DNA of 15,146 nucleotides from an uncultured Rickettsiales bacterium (GCA_937982385.1 CALJMC010000097.1:1-15146); one strand, 5' to 3'. Positions 6,163-13,948 are shown, counted from the stretch's first letter. Numbers and translations: made by a program. Notes: generated by a model not told the origin, from the letters alone.

Positions 6163-7056
6163 CTAATCATCGCTCAATAATGGAATAGGATTCACTGCCG
6201 TTTGCGTCTCTTTACCATTGCGGAGTGAGAAATAAAGCTGAGATTTCTCGACGGCACCACTATTGCCTACAAAACCAATCAACTGCCCCTGAACCACAGA
6301 CGCACCCTTTGCTACCACAATATCATCGGCATGTGCATAGGCAGAAAAATAGCCGTTATTATGCGCTACAATCACTAAATTACCATAGCCTTTTATTTTA
6401 TTTCCTGCATATTGAACCACACCATCATTCACTGCACGGATAGGCGTTCCCTTGCGTGCAGCGATATTAATACCACGGCTTTCTTTAGTATAAGCTTGGA
6501 CGATTTCACCGCGTACGGGCCAAATGAACCCGGATTTCTGGGGATTAATCAGGTCCCGCTCAATCTCGACAGCTTCCTGAACCTCTAGCGAAGGCGGCGT
6601 CGAAAGTGATGTCTCAGGCGACACATATTCGACAGGTGCCGCCGCCTGCTCGAATGTACCAGCATTGAAAGCATCTACGTTCGACGTATCGACGCGCACA
6701 TCACCTATGTCTGGAGTTTCTAATGACTCAGCTGCATCAAGTTCAGACATCTTTATCGATGCAGGCACCTCAATATCTTTTAGTGTCGGGGGGGCAAGCT
6801 CTGCGGAATCTATCGCATCAAACTCAGCTGCCACATCATATTCTGCTTTTTCAGCTGGCACCGTATATCTATCCTCTTGCCATTCCGGCAGCTCAGCAGG
6901 ATTATCGGCGGAATATTTCGGCAATTCATTACCATTTTGGGCATATTGAGCATCCTTGCCAAACACGCGTCCGCCTTGATATTCCACAGGTGCGGGCAAA
7001 TCTTGCACACATGCAGTGCACAGACCCAGAATCATCGCTGAAGTTAAAACACGCAT
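6163..7056 (-). CDS. Lipoprotein with degenerate M23/LytM domain, NlpD-like
   Basis: The 297-residue product begins with a short hydrophobic signal and a probable lipobox (LCTAC, acylated Cys16; the Cys at -3 is unusual). A long acidic, Pro- and Ala-rich linker (about 20-170) leads to a C-terminal LytM domain (about 176-293: FIWPVRGEIVQAY, KGTPIRAVNDGVVQYAGN, GYGNLVIVAHN, SAYAHADD). The metal and catalytic positions are largely lost: the usual HxGxD is SRGIN (Ser193, Asn197) and the usual HxH is QLY (Gln273, Tyr275); only His242 of the YAH motif remains. Such domains, as in E. coli NlpD and EnvC, activate cell-wall amidases rather than cleave peptidoglycan. An amidase-activator role at the envelope during division is therefore inferred. 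The place after surE-pcm matches a conserved alphaproteobacterial neighbourhood. An AAGGTGG supports the start, and a TATAAT upstream suggests its own promoter. Confidence 0.85.
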   Translation of the reverse strand: MRVLTSAMILGLCTACVQDLPAPVEYQGGRVFGKDAQYAQNGNELPKYSADNPAELPEWQEDRYTVPAEKAEYDVAAEFDAIDSAELAPPTLKDIEVPASIKMSELDAAESLETPDIGDVRVDTSNVDAFNAGTFEQAAAPVEYVSPETSLSTPPSLEVQEAVEIERDLINPQKSGFIWPVRGEIVQAYTKESRGINIAARKGTPIRAVNDGVVQYAGNKIKGYGNLVIVAHNNGYFSAYAHADDIVVAKGASVVQGQLIGFVGNSGAVEKSQLYFSLRNGKETQTAVNPIPLLSDD

Positions 7057-7085
7057 AAGAGACCACCTTGAAAAAGTTATGACAC

Positions 7086-7116
7086 ATTATAGTAGTACGT
7101 AAAAAAAATATTTCAA
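7086..7116 (-). promoter_or_regulatory. Possible promoter of the M23 lipoprotein gene
   Basis: On the minus strand a perfect TATAAT (7086-7091) is preceded at 19 bases by TTGAAA (7111-7116), which overlaps the pcm stop codon. The spacing is longer than ideal, and the spacer contains a T run. The start would be near 7079, about 23 bases before the ATG. Confidence 0.4.
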
Positions 7117-7781
7117 GCAGCAGCTTTGCCCGCGATGAGTGGAACGAAGCGAACGTTCATCAACTGTTGCGAAGAATACCCAGATTCAGTACGTTCAATA
7201 CGCAAAAGCTCCTGTTCGCCCGTCATGTCACCAACGGGAATCACCATAATACCGCCCATTCCCATTTGATCTAGCAACGCTTCAGGTACTTCATTTGCCG
7301 CAGCAGTCACCATAATGCGGTCAAACGGAGCTGCATCCTTCCAGCCTTTGCTGCCATCACCGAGCATGGGCGTGATATTACTCAGCTTTAATTGTTCAAA
7401 TCGCGCAATGGATAAATCGAGCAAATCTTTATGCCTTTCAATCGTATAAACCCTTCGGGCGAGATGCGCTAAAACGGAAGCTTGATAGCCCGAACCTGTT
7501 CCAACCTCTAATACGCGCTGCGTTTTATCGCCCAACGACAAGGCTTGCGTCATGCTGGCAACAATGGAGGGCTGCGAAATCGTCTGCCCTGCTTCAATCG
7601 GCAACGCAATATCTTCATAGGTTTTATCCTGAAACATACGCGGTACAAACAGCTCACGTGGTACTGATTCTATGGCATTGAGGACATTCGTGTCAGTGAT
7701 GCCCGAGCCACGCAACTTCATAATCATACGGATTTTGGCACTCAGAAAATCATTTTGTTTTAGCTCTGGAGCGTCATTCAT
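7113..7781 (-). CDS. pcm: Protein-L-isoaspartate O-methyltransferase
   Basis: Pcm methylates L-isoaspartyl residues that form in ageing proteins, using S-adenosylmethionine, and so starts their repair. The 222-residue protein is of normal length. The N-terminal family block includes ESVPRELFVP (38-47) and GQTISQPSIVA (65-75); the SAM-binding motif I is VLEVGTGSGYQASVLA (90-105), followed by the acidic VYTIER strand (111-116) and DRIMVTAAANEVP (154-166). The ATG overlaps the surE stop by four bases (ATGA), so the two are translationally coupled, a pairing seen widely in proteobacteria. Its protein-repair role fits with SurE, which is also linked to stationary-phase and stress survival. The lipoprotein gene follows after 56 bases. 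Confidence 0.95.
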   Translation of the reverse strand: MNDAPELKQNDFLSAKIRMIMKLRGSGITDTNVLNAIESVPRELFVPRMFQDKTYEDIALPIEAGQTISQPSIVASMTQALSLGDKTQRVLEVGTGSGYQASVLAHLARRVYTIERHKDLLDLSIARFEQLKLSNITPMLGDGSKGWKDAAPFDRIMVTAAANEVPEALLDQMGMGGIMVIPVGDMTGEQELLRIERTESGYSSQQLMNVRFVPLIAGKAAA

Positions 7782-8599
7782 CCTGCGTGCTCCAGCGCAT
7801 TTTCGCTACGCTTTTCCATATGCGCGGCCAATGCCGACATAAAGCCATAATTGGTTAAATCGAGTTGCAACGGCGTTACTGTCACATGATTCGCCTTGAG
7901 CAATTCCAAATCAGATCCTTCGTGACCCTGTTCATCGTGAAAACCCACGCCGCCAACCCAAACATAAGGGTTTCCCTTCGGGTCTTCTCGGCGAGATAAA
8001 TTATCAATAATTTTGCGGCGACCTTGTGTGGCGAGCGAGATTCCTGCGACATTTTCCTTTAATGTATTAGGAAAATTAACAGAAATAAGTGTTTGTTTAG
8101 GAATTGATAAACCTAACATTGACTCTATCACCTCAGCCGCATAATGCTCTGCCGTGTCCCATTGAATTGCGTTATCACCCTTATAGGATTGCGAGAACGC
8201 AATAGAGGGAATATCAAGCAATGTGCCTTCCATCGCCGCAGCAATCGTGCCTGAATAGGTCACATCTTCCGCGATATTCATACCCTGATTAATACCCGAC
8301 AATACCAATGATATCGGCTTATCTTTAGGGATTATCTCTAACGCGGCCAACAACACCGAGTCAGTGGGCGTCCCAGAAGTCGAAAAACGTTTTTCTTCCA
8401 ACTGCTTGTAATGAATAGGTGAATGCAATGACAAAGAATGTCCTGCGCCACTATGCTGCCTGTCAGGTGCCACCACCCACACATCATCCGAAAATTTCCG
8501 CGCCACACGCTCCAGCACCGCAATGCCATCCGCCGTCACACCATCATCATTCGACACGACAATACGTGCATTTTTCAGTGATGACGGGATATTAAGCAT
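7778..8599 (-). CDS. surE: 5'/3'-nucleotidase SurE
   Basis: SurE is a metal-dependent phosphatase acting on nucleoside monophosphates and is linked to stress survival. With the ATG at 8597-8599 the product has 273 residues. The metal site is visible as NDDG (17-20, Asp18 and Asp19), Ser50 in RQHSGAGHSLS and Asn104 in LSGINQGMN, all in the family's expected places; TYSGTIAAAMEG (114-125) follows. A GTG two codons upstream (8603-8605) also opens the frame, but an AAGG on the minus strand lies nine bases from the ATG and only about three from the GTG, so I chose the ATG. It is the first gene of a surE-pcm unit and is divergent from the orphan gene at 8762. A TATAGT in the upstream region is a weak promoter candidate. 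Confidence 0.94.
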   Translation of the reverse strand: MLNIPSSLKNARIVVSNDDGVTADGIAVLERVARKFSDDVWVVAPDRQHSGAGHSLSLHSPIHYKQLEEKRFSTSGTPTDSVLLAALEIIPKDKPISLVLSGINQGMNIAEDVTYSGTIAAAMEGTLLDIPSIAFSQSYKGDNAIQWDTAEHYAAEVIESMLGLSIPKQTLISVNFPNTLKENVAGISLATQGRRKIIDNLSRREDPKGNPYVWVGGVGFHDEQGHEGSDLELLKANHVTVTPLQLDLTNYGFMSALAAHMEKRSENALEHAG

Positions 8600-8664
8600 G
8601 AGCACTAGCCTTAAAACAAGTTATTCTGTGCAAACTATACAAGAGCCCAACACTTCCCGCAAAC

Positions 8665-8685
8665 ATTGTTTGGCAGAACAATTGT
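8665..8685. promoter_or_regulatory. Inverted repeats in the surE/orphan divergent region
   Basis: The 162-base gap between the divergent surE and orphan genes is AT-rich. It contains ATTGTT (8665-8670) and AACAAT (8677-8682) around a 6-base spacer, overlapping a perfect 8-base palindrome ACAATTGT (8678-8685). This could be an operator serving either gene. A TATTAT/TATATT stretch at 8722-8730 may be a -10 box for the orphan gene, but no convincing -35 is present. Nothing else was recognised in this gap. Confidence 0.25.
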
Positions 8686-8761
8686 AACAAAATCTTCACA
8701 TTATTCTTCATTTTCTTAGGTTATTATATTTTCATCTCAAACAAAAAAAGGATAACAAATC

Positions 8762-9430
8762 ATGGAAAGAGAACAAATCATCATGGATACGGACGTTGGT
8801 GTGCAAAACTATAATATTTATGAGCAACTCTTAACGAGTGTAGTACAGCGAGCAAACTCAAAGGAATATCTACAAAGTGCGGCTAATGCTGCTTACAAGG
8901 CAGATAAGAACGATAATTCAAAGCTAGATAACGCCTCAGAACATCAAGAGTATATGAAGAACGTATTGAACGCTGATGACCTTTTAACACAGCAAGCTGT
9001 TAGATCTATTGGCACGGCTTGCGAACATGTTAGCCCAGATAGCCCTGATGCGGCAAAAATTATAGGCTTATCGGATATTACAAGTACAATGATTGCTCTT
9101 AACAAAGCAATCGCGAATGGCGCACAAAATGATTCGCTTTCAGAAAAACAGCTCAGCGAGTATACACCAACCTTACAAACCATCTTCAACATCCCTCAAA
9201 AAGCAGATTTTAAAAAAATGGGTATGACAGAGGCTGATGCAGAAGAAGTAACTAGTATGGTCAACGAACATATAAAAACATATTTTCAAAATACCTTACA
9301 ACAATACCAGCAACACCCTGACTTAGCATCAAGCGTACTGAACATGCCAGACGGCAGTGAACTAAAACCGCTTTCTTTCGATCAAATATGCGAAGCCGCA
9401 ACTGGCAAACCCTCAGGAAAAAGCATTTAA
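8762..9430 (+). CDS. Orphan protein of unknown function
   Basis: I do not recognise this 222-residue protein. It has no signal peptide, no membrane segment and no Trp. Lys clearly outnumbers Arg (15 versus 3), and there are only two Cys (87 and 210). It looks soluble, acidic and mostly helical, with a Gln- and Asn-rich character (for example QNTLQQYQQHP, 176-186) and a segment KMGMTEADAEEVTSMVNEH (152-170) that could form a coiled coil or amphipathic helices. It is likely real: an AAAGGA lies nine bases before the ATG, the frame is long, and it fills the whole gap between surE and serS. A second ATG seven codons in has weaker support. It lies on the plus strand, against its neighbours, and ends two bases from the serS stop. 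The AT-rich codons and Arg-poor composition differ from adjacent housekeeping genes, suggesting lineage-specific or acquired origin. Confidence 0.75.
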   Translation: MEREQIIMDTDVGVQNYNIYEQLLTSVVQRANSKEYLQSAANAAYKADKNDNSKLDNASEHQEYMKNVLNADDLLTQQAVRSIGTACEHVSPDSPDAAKIIGLSDITSTMIALNKAIANGAQNDSLSEKQLSEYTPTLQTIFNIPQKADFKKMGMTEADAEEVTSMVNEHIKTYFQNTLQQYQQHPDLASSVLNMPDGSELKPLSFDQICEAATGKPSGKSI

Positions 9431-9432
9431 TT

Positions 9433-10704
9433 TCAAGCTATCTTTTCCATATTGTTCATATACGGGCGCAACACTTCAGGAATGATAATAGAGCCATCTT
9501 GCTGTTGATAATTTTCGAGCAGCGCAACCATGGTGCGTCCAACTGCCAAGCCAGAGCCATTGAGGGTGTGCATAAATTCTGTTTGCTTCTCGCCATCACG
9601 TTTGAAACGCGCTTTCATACGGCGCGCTTGGAATGCACCGCAATTTGATATGCTCGAAATCTCGCGATAGGCATCTTGCCCTGGCAGCCAGACTTCCAAA
9701 TCATAGGTTTTTGTCGCGCCGAAGCCCATATCGCCCGTGCAAAGCAACATTACGCGATAATGCAGCCCTAGTTTTTGCAATATATTCTCCGCCGCTGCCA
9801 ACATTCGCTCATGCTCAGCTTCAGAGTCTTCAGGCTTGGTAATGCTCACCAATTCCACTTTGGAGAATTGATGTTGACGAATCATACCACGCGTATCACG
9901 CCCTGCTGAACCCGCCTCTGACCTGAAACATGGCGTATATGCCGTCACGCGCATCGGCAGTGCATCCTCGCTTAAAATCTCACCAGATACCAAACTCACC
10001 AGTGACACCTCAGATGTTGGAATCAACCAATGCCCTTCGGTGGTTTTATAGGCATCATCCGCGAATTTTGGCAATTGGCCTGTGCCATACATCGTCTCAG
10101 AGCGCACCAAAAGCGGCGGCACGACTTCCTCATAACCGAATGCTTGCCCATGCTGGTCGAGCATAAATTGTGCAAGTGCGCGCTCCAATTTCGCAAGTGC
10201 ACCACGCAGCACAACAAAACGTGAACCGGAGAGCTTAGCTGCCGTCTCAAAGTCCATTTGACCAAGCTTTTCTCCTAAATCGAAATGTTGTTGCGGTGCA
10301 AAAATGAACGATGGTTTTTCGCCTTCTTTACGTAGCTCAACATTGCCATCTTCATCTGCGCCCAATGGCACATTATCTGATGGAATATTTGGCAATATTT
10401 CTAAAATAGCAGTGACAGGACAGGCCCCTTGCAACTCGGCCTCCATCGCCTTTACCGCATCACCAACAGATTTTGATTCCGCTAAGATAGCCTCGGCCTC
10501 CTCATGCTTTCCTTGCCCTTTAAGCATCCCTACTTGTTTGGCGAGCGCATTGCGCTGCTGCTGTTTTTCGCCTAACTCGGTCTGTATGGCGCGCTTTTTC
10601 TCATCCGCTTCTAAAATAGTAGCAGATTGCGGTGCAACTCCACGCTTTTTCATCGCCTCATCAAAGGCTTCAGCATTATCGCGAATCCATTTTATATCAT
10701 GCAT
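9433..10704 (-). CDS. serS: Serine--tRNA ligase
   Basis: SerRS charges tRNA-Ser (and tRNA-Sec where present) with serine. The 423-residue protein has the N-terminal antiparallel coiled-coil tRNA-binding arm (about 30-95, rich in Lys, Glu and Gln), then the class II catalytic core: TSEVSL (230-235), motif 2 with CFRSEAGSAGRDTRGMIRQH (259-278), SNCGAFQARRM (353-363) and motif 3 with NGSGLAVGRTMVALLEN (382-398). The frame is open to 10767, but MHDIKWIRDNAEAF is the normal SerRS N-terminus, so I take the ATG at 10702-10704, which overlaps the tatC stop by eight bases. A GGA eight bases ahead is a weak ribosome binding site, in keeping with coupling to tatC. The tatABC-serS order is standard in Alphaproteobacteria. 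Confidence 0.96.
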   Translation of the reverse strand: MHDIKWIRDNAEAFDEAMKKRGVAPQSATILEADEKKRAIQTELGEKQQQRNALAKQVGMLKGQGKHEEAEAILAESKSVGDAVKAMEAELQGACPVTAILEILPNIPSDNVPLGADEDGNVELRKEGEKPSFIFAPQQHFDLGEKLGQMDFETAAKLSGSRFVVLRGALAKLERALAQFMLDQHGQAFGYEEVVPPLLVRSETMYGTGQLPKFADDAYKTTEGHWLIPTSEVSLVSLVSGEILSEDALPMRVTAYTPCFRSEAGSAGRDTRGMIRQHQFSKVELVSITKPEDSEAEHERMLAAAENILQKLGLHYRVMLLCTGDMGFGATKTYDLEVWLPGQDAYREISSISNCGAFQARRMKARFKRDGEKQTEFMHTLNGSGLAVGRTMVALLENYQQQDGSIIIPEVLRPYMNNMEKIA

Positions 10705-11491
10705 TTTTTTCGTCCGTTTGTTTGTCGTTGGCACCCACCCATTTGCAGGCAATGATAGAGAATTCATACAGCAGATAGAGCGCAGAAAAAAGTCCTATTT
10801 GACTAATCACGTCAGGTGGCGTGATGATGGCAGCAATGGTGATAAGCCCCACCACGGCATATTTACGTTTTTTTGCCAAGCCTTCTGCCGTGACAATGCC
10901 TGCACGCGCAAGCAATGTGAGGATAATTGGCAGTTGAAAAGAAAACCCAAACGCCATAATAATTTGCATCGATAATGACAGATATTCCGCCACCCTCGCC
11001 TCAAGCTCAACAGGCAGACCTATATTGCCAATAGCATTATGCTCGAAGCTTACAAAGAACCCCCAAGCTGCTGGAAAAATGAAATAATACGCCAATGCTG
11101 CACCTGCGAAAAATAACAATGGTGCAAGTGCTAAGTAAGGCAGCATCACCAATTTTTCTTTTGCATAAAGCCCTGGCGCTAAAAACCGGTAAAACTGCAC
11201 TGCAAAAACAGGAAATGAAACAAAAAATGCAGCAAAAAATGCAAGCTTAACTTCCGTAAAAAACACTTCGGGTAGCGACGTGAAAATCAGACGCCTTCCC
11301 TCTGTGCTGCCAAAACTTTGTGCCAATGGTTCAACCAGAAAATCAAATATATGATCTGCATAGAGGAAGCACATAACGAATGTTGCAAGCAACGCAATTG
11401 CCGCCACCATCAAGCGTTTGCGCAACTCAATAATATGCTCTATGAGCGGAGCGCCGCCCTGCTCTACGCCATCTGCCATTGCCTCAGCCAT
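10697..11491 (-). CDS. tatC: Twin-arginine translocase subunit TatC
   Basis: TatC is the six-helix inner-membrane receptor that, with TatB, recognises twin-arginine signal peptides on folded proteins. The 264-residue product carries the conserved N-terminal HIIELRKRL (19-27), then PEVFFTEVKLAFF, the loop YRFLAPGLYAKEK and the late TPPDVISQ motif, with hydrophobic helices between them. The frame opens earlier (to 11521), but GAGGAG eight bases before the ATG at 11489-11491 marks the start; this overlaps the tatB stop by eight bases. The C-terminal tail ends in DKQTDEKNA. It is part of a tight tatA-tatB-tatC-serS run and, with TatA and TatB, completes a full Tat system. Confidence 0.95.
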   Translation of the reverse strand: MAEAMADGVEQGGAPLIEHIIELRKRLMVAAIALLATFVMCFLYADHIFDFLVEPLAQSFGSTEGRRLIFTSLPEVFFTEVKLAFFAAFFVSFPVFAVQFYRFLAPGLYAKEKLVMLPYLALAPLLFFAGAALAYYFIFPAAWGFFVSFEHNAIGNIGLPVELEARVAEYLSLSMQIIMAFGFSFQLPIILTLLARAGIVTAEGLAKKRKYAVVGLITIAAIITPPDVISQIGLFSALYLLYEFSIIACKWVGANDKQTDEKNA

Positions 11492-11819
11492 GATCGCGCT
11501 CCTCAGTACCGAGCGTTTCATTCACGTCTGCAGGCATTTTCTCATCGATGAATGATTTTATATCATAGACTTCGCGGTAATTACCCTCATCATCGAGAAT
11601 GAACTGTTTGCCTGACTCTTTAACCTCGTTCGCAACGCCCTGTAGTTCATCAAGCTCTATCGCCTCACTTATCTGCTGCTTCATGCCAGACATCCAATGC
11701 TTTGCTGTACGAAACATCTTCACAACCGCACGCACAACGCTAGGAATCTCTTTTGGCCCCACCACCATGAGTCCAACTAGAATAATCACTATAATTTCTG
11801 CAAATGAGAGGTCAAACAT
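11484..11819 (-). CDS. tatB: Sec-independent protein translocase TatB
   Basis: TatB forms the signal-peptide receptor with TatC. The 111 residues begin with the typical MFDLSFAEIIVIILVGLMVV membrane helix with Glu8, then the hinge and amphipathic helix opening GPKEIPSVVRAV (21-32), followed by a polar helical and acidic tail. The GPKEIP hinge and Glu8 distinguish it from TatA. It starts three bases after the tatA stop and overlaps tatC by eight bases, so the three subunits are probably translated together. It is somewhat shorter than the longest TatB proteins but within the family range. Confidence 0.92.
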   Translation of the reverse strand: MFDLSFAEIIVIILVGLMVVGPKEIPSVVRAVVKMFRTAKHWMSGMKQQISEAIELDELQGVANEVKESGKQFILDDEGNYREVYDIKSFIDEKMPADVNETLGTEERDHG

Positions 11820-11822
11820 AGA

Positions 11823-12008
11823 CTATGCCGCGTCTTTGTCCGCGTCCTCTTTTTTAGCGACCTCGGAAGACTCGCCTTCTTTTAGGCCATCTTTGAGTGC
11901 TTTTGCGCCCTTGCCAATATCACCCATCACGCGCGGCAATTTCCCCGCACCAAAAATAACGAATACAATCACCAACACAATCGCTAGCTGCCAAATACCT
12001 ATACTCAT
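11823..12008 (-). CDS. tatA: Sec-independent protein translocase TatA
   Basis: TatA is the pore- or patch-forming subunit of the Tat system. The 61-residue protein has the short N-terminal membrane helix (IGIWQLAIVLVIVFVIFG), the FGAGKLP hinge (19-25) and an amphipathic helix (RVMGDIGKGAKALKDGLKEG), then an acidic-basic tail ending KKEDADKDAA. All features match TatA. It lies 21 bases after nagZ and three bases before tatB on the same strand. In many alphaproteobacteria scpA and scpB sit between nagZ and tatA; they are absent here. Confidence 0.94.
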   Translation of the reverse strand: MSIGIWQLAIVLVIVFVIFGAGKLPRVMGDIGKGAKALKDGLKEGESSEVAKKEDADKDAA

Positions 12009-12029
12009 CTCAACTCTCCCTACCTAATT

Positions 12030-13052
12030 TTATGCCACTGCGCTGACATCTGCGTATAATCCTTTGAATTCCAAGAGCAATGCTTGGGCTGACTCAGAAT
12101 GTGTGTTTAGTTGCTGCCATGCGGCTTTCATGCGGCGGTTTGCCTCAGCATCCATAGCACGTGCGCCTTTTGCTACTGCTTGCATCTCATCCATTTTTCC
12201 ATTGCAATGTAGCACAACGTCACAGCCTGCAGCCAATATGTCGCGTGATAATGCTTCAAAATCACCTTTGAGCGCTTTCATCGACACATCATCTGACATT
12301 AACAGCCCATCATAGCCAATTTCATCACGAATGAGGGTAATCGCTGTTTTCGAGAGCGTTGCACATTGCTCAGAGTCTATGGCGTTGTAACGTATATGCG
12401 CGGTCATCCCGAGAGGAATATCACGCAGAATTTCGAACGGCACAAAATCTTGCGCGCGGAGTTCTTCAAGCGAGGCGTCCACCACAGGTAACTCTTCGTG
12501 CGAATCAACCAATGCACGTCCATGACCGGGAATATGCTTTAAGACGGGCAAAATGCCGCCATCAAGCAATCCACGAGACATTTCACGTCCCAATTCCGCC
12601 ACACGCTGCGCTGTATCACCATAAGCCCTGTCACCAATGATATTATGACATGCTTCAGTCGGCACGTCAGCTAGCGGTGCGCAATCGGTATTCACGCCGA
12701 CTTCTGCGAGTTCTGCCGCAATCAATCGCGCATTGAGATATATCAAACGCTTCGCTTTTTCCATATCAGTATCGGCACAGGCTGCCAACGCCGCAGCTGA
12801 AGGAGCTGCACGCCAATGAGGAGGCTTCAAACGCGCCACACGTCCTCCTTCTTGGTCGATAAGGATTGGCACGTGCTGAGTCCCTGCTATCTCTTTGAGA
12901 GAGTCACTCAATGCCTTCACCTGCTCAGGCGAATCGCAATTGCGCTGAAACAATATATAGCCCATAGGTTGCACATCAGAGAAAAATGTTTTTTCTTCTG
13001 GAGTGAGCACGAGCCCGTTCATACCATATATGACTGCGAGTTTGTCTTGCAT
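12030..13052 (-). CDS. nagZ: Beta-N-acetylhexosaminidase NagZ (GH3)
   Basis: NagZ is a cytoplasmic family 3 glycosidase that removes N-acetylglucosamine from anhydro-muropeptides during peptidoglycan recycling. The 340-residue single-domain protein shows PILIDQEGGRVARL (62-75), the signature VLKHIPGHGRALVDSHEELP (170-189) with the catalytic Asp/His loop DSH (183-185), and LLMSDDVSMKAL (250-261) carrying the nucleophile, probably Asp254. The length fits the standalone NagZ type rather than larger GH3 enzymes. No signal peptide is present, consistent with a cytoplasmic enzyme. It follows the SPOR gene after eight bases and precedes tatA by 21, suggesting one transcript. Confidence 0.95.
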   Translation of the reverse strand: MQDKLAVIYGMNGLVLTPEEKTFFSDVQPMGYILFQRNCDSPEQVKALSDSLKEIAGTQHVPILIDQEGGRVARLKPPHWRAAPSAAALAACADTDMEKAKRLIYLNARLIAAELAEVGVNTDCAPLADVPTEACHNIIGDRAYGDTAQRVAELGREMSRGLLDGGILPVLKHIPGHGRALVDSHEELPVVDASLEELRAQDFVPFEILRDIPLGMTAHIRYNAIDSEQCATLSKTAITLIRDEIGYDGLLMSDDVSMKALKGDFEALSRDILAAGCDVVLHCNGKMDEMQAVAKGARAMDAEANRRMKAAWQQLNTHSESAQALLLEFKGLYADVSAVA

Positions 13053-13060
13053 CTGCCGTC

Positions 13061-13948
13061 CTAATTCACAAGACAGCTGATTTTAGCTGCTTTAAGTTTA
13101 CTACAAAATGCATTGGCTGAGGCACGTGTTTGATAAGCGCCAACACGCAGACGATAATAAGTCGTACCCTTCACCTTCACCTTATTCACCACATGCGACT
13201 TACCTATGAGCAAGCTGCTGCTTTTTTTCATGCGAGACCATGTCTTATCTGCTTCGGCTTGGCTTTTAAGCGCTGCCAACTGCACGCGGTATTTCGCTGC
13301 AGCTGCTGCTTTTTTCTTTGGAGCAGCTTTAGGCCTAGGTTTCGCAACTGGCTTAGGTTTCACAGTTTCAACCAATGGGTTCTTCGTCACAGGTTCATAA
13401 GCAATTATAGGCGCAGGGAGTTCAGCAAGCTCGTCAACCGCCCCTAAGACTTCTTTTTCTTGTTGCTTAATGAACGCTGAAATATTTTTTTGTTCTGCAT
13501 CTTCATCTCGCTGCACCGAGGCCACCGCTTTTTCCAACACTTCTAGTTTCGCCTCAGCAGACGTCGGCTCGCCACGACCTTTAATCCACTCTGCAGCACC
13601 ACCCAATTCACGTGTCACAAGCGGCACTTCCTCAGATGGCGACGTGATACGCTGCGTATCATCTTCGCTATCCATCGTCGTGACGGTTTCATAGACTGTT
13701 TTATCTTGATGTGGGATATTCATCCCGCCCGGATCTTCAGGTGCTTCACGAAATTCAGATTCATCCGCCGTAATCAACACAACTTCTTCATCACTCATTT
13801 GCTCAGAACTCATTTGATAGGCATACCATGCGAGTGAGAAAAACCCAAAAATAACCAGCAACACCACCATAATCGACATCCAGCGCAAACCATCGCCATC
13901 GAAATCATTATAATCATCATCACCATATGCGTCAAAATCACTAGCCAT
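13061..13948 (-). CDS. SPOR-domain envelope protein, single pass
   Basis: The 295-residue protein has a short acidic cytoplasmic N-terminus (Asp-rich, 4-19), one membrane helix (about 23-45), a long acidic then Lys/Ala/Pro-rich periplasmic linker, and a C-terminal SPOR domain (219-295, KYRVQLAALKSQAEADKTW and YYRLRVGAYQTRASANAFC) with two cysteines, 282 and 292. SPOR domains bind denuded glycan strands at division sites. The block DPGGMNIPHQDKTVYE (72-87) is shared by alphaproteobacterial SPOR proteins encoded between argS and nagZ, so an FtsN-like role is possible but not shown. An AAGGAG lies ahead of the ATG. The 64-base gap from argS contains a 6-base inverted repeat, TTCCCT/AGGGAA. Confidence 0.88.
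   Translation of the reverse strand: MASDFDAYGDDDYNDFDGDGLRWMSIMVVLLVIFGFFSLAWYAYQMSSEQMSDEEVVLITADESEFREAPEDPGGMNIPHQDKTVYETVTTMDSEDDTQRITSPSEEVPLVTRELGGAAEWIKGRGEPTSAEAKLEVLEKAVASVQRDEDAEQKNISAFIKQQEKEVLGAVDELAELPAPIIAYEPVTKNPLVETVKPKPVAKPRPKAAPKKKAAAAAKYRVQLAALKSQAEADKTWSRMKKSSSLLIGKSHVVNKVKVKGTTYYRLRVGAYQTRASANAFCSKLKAAKISCLVN

Noticed and set aside
10705..10767. Longer serS start giving 21 extra residues
   Set aside because: SerRS proteins normally begin at the MHDIKWIRDN equivalent; the extension is the tatC 3' end read in another frame.
10304..10975. 223-codon plus-strand ORF opposite serS and tatC
   Set aside because: It overlaps two clearly conserved genes on the other strand, is Ser/Ala/Cys-rich as expected for an antisense shadow, and has no convincing function.
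11492..11521. Longer tatC start giving 10 extra residues
   Set aside because: A GAGGAG with ideal spacing precedes the ATG at 11489-11491, and the extension lies inside tatB.
13206..13447. Plus-strand ORFs opposite the SPOR gene
   Set aside because: They arise from the Ala/Lys/Pro-rich linker of the SPOR protein read on the other strand and show no family features.
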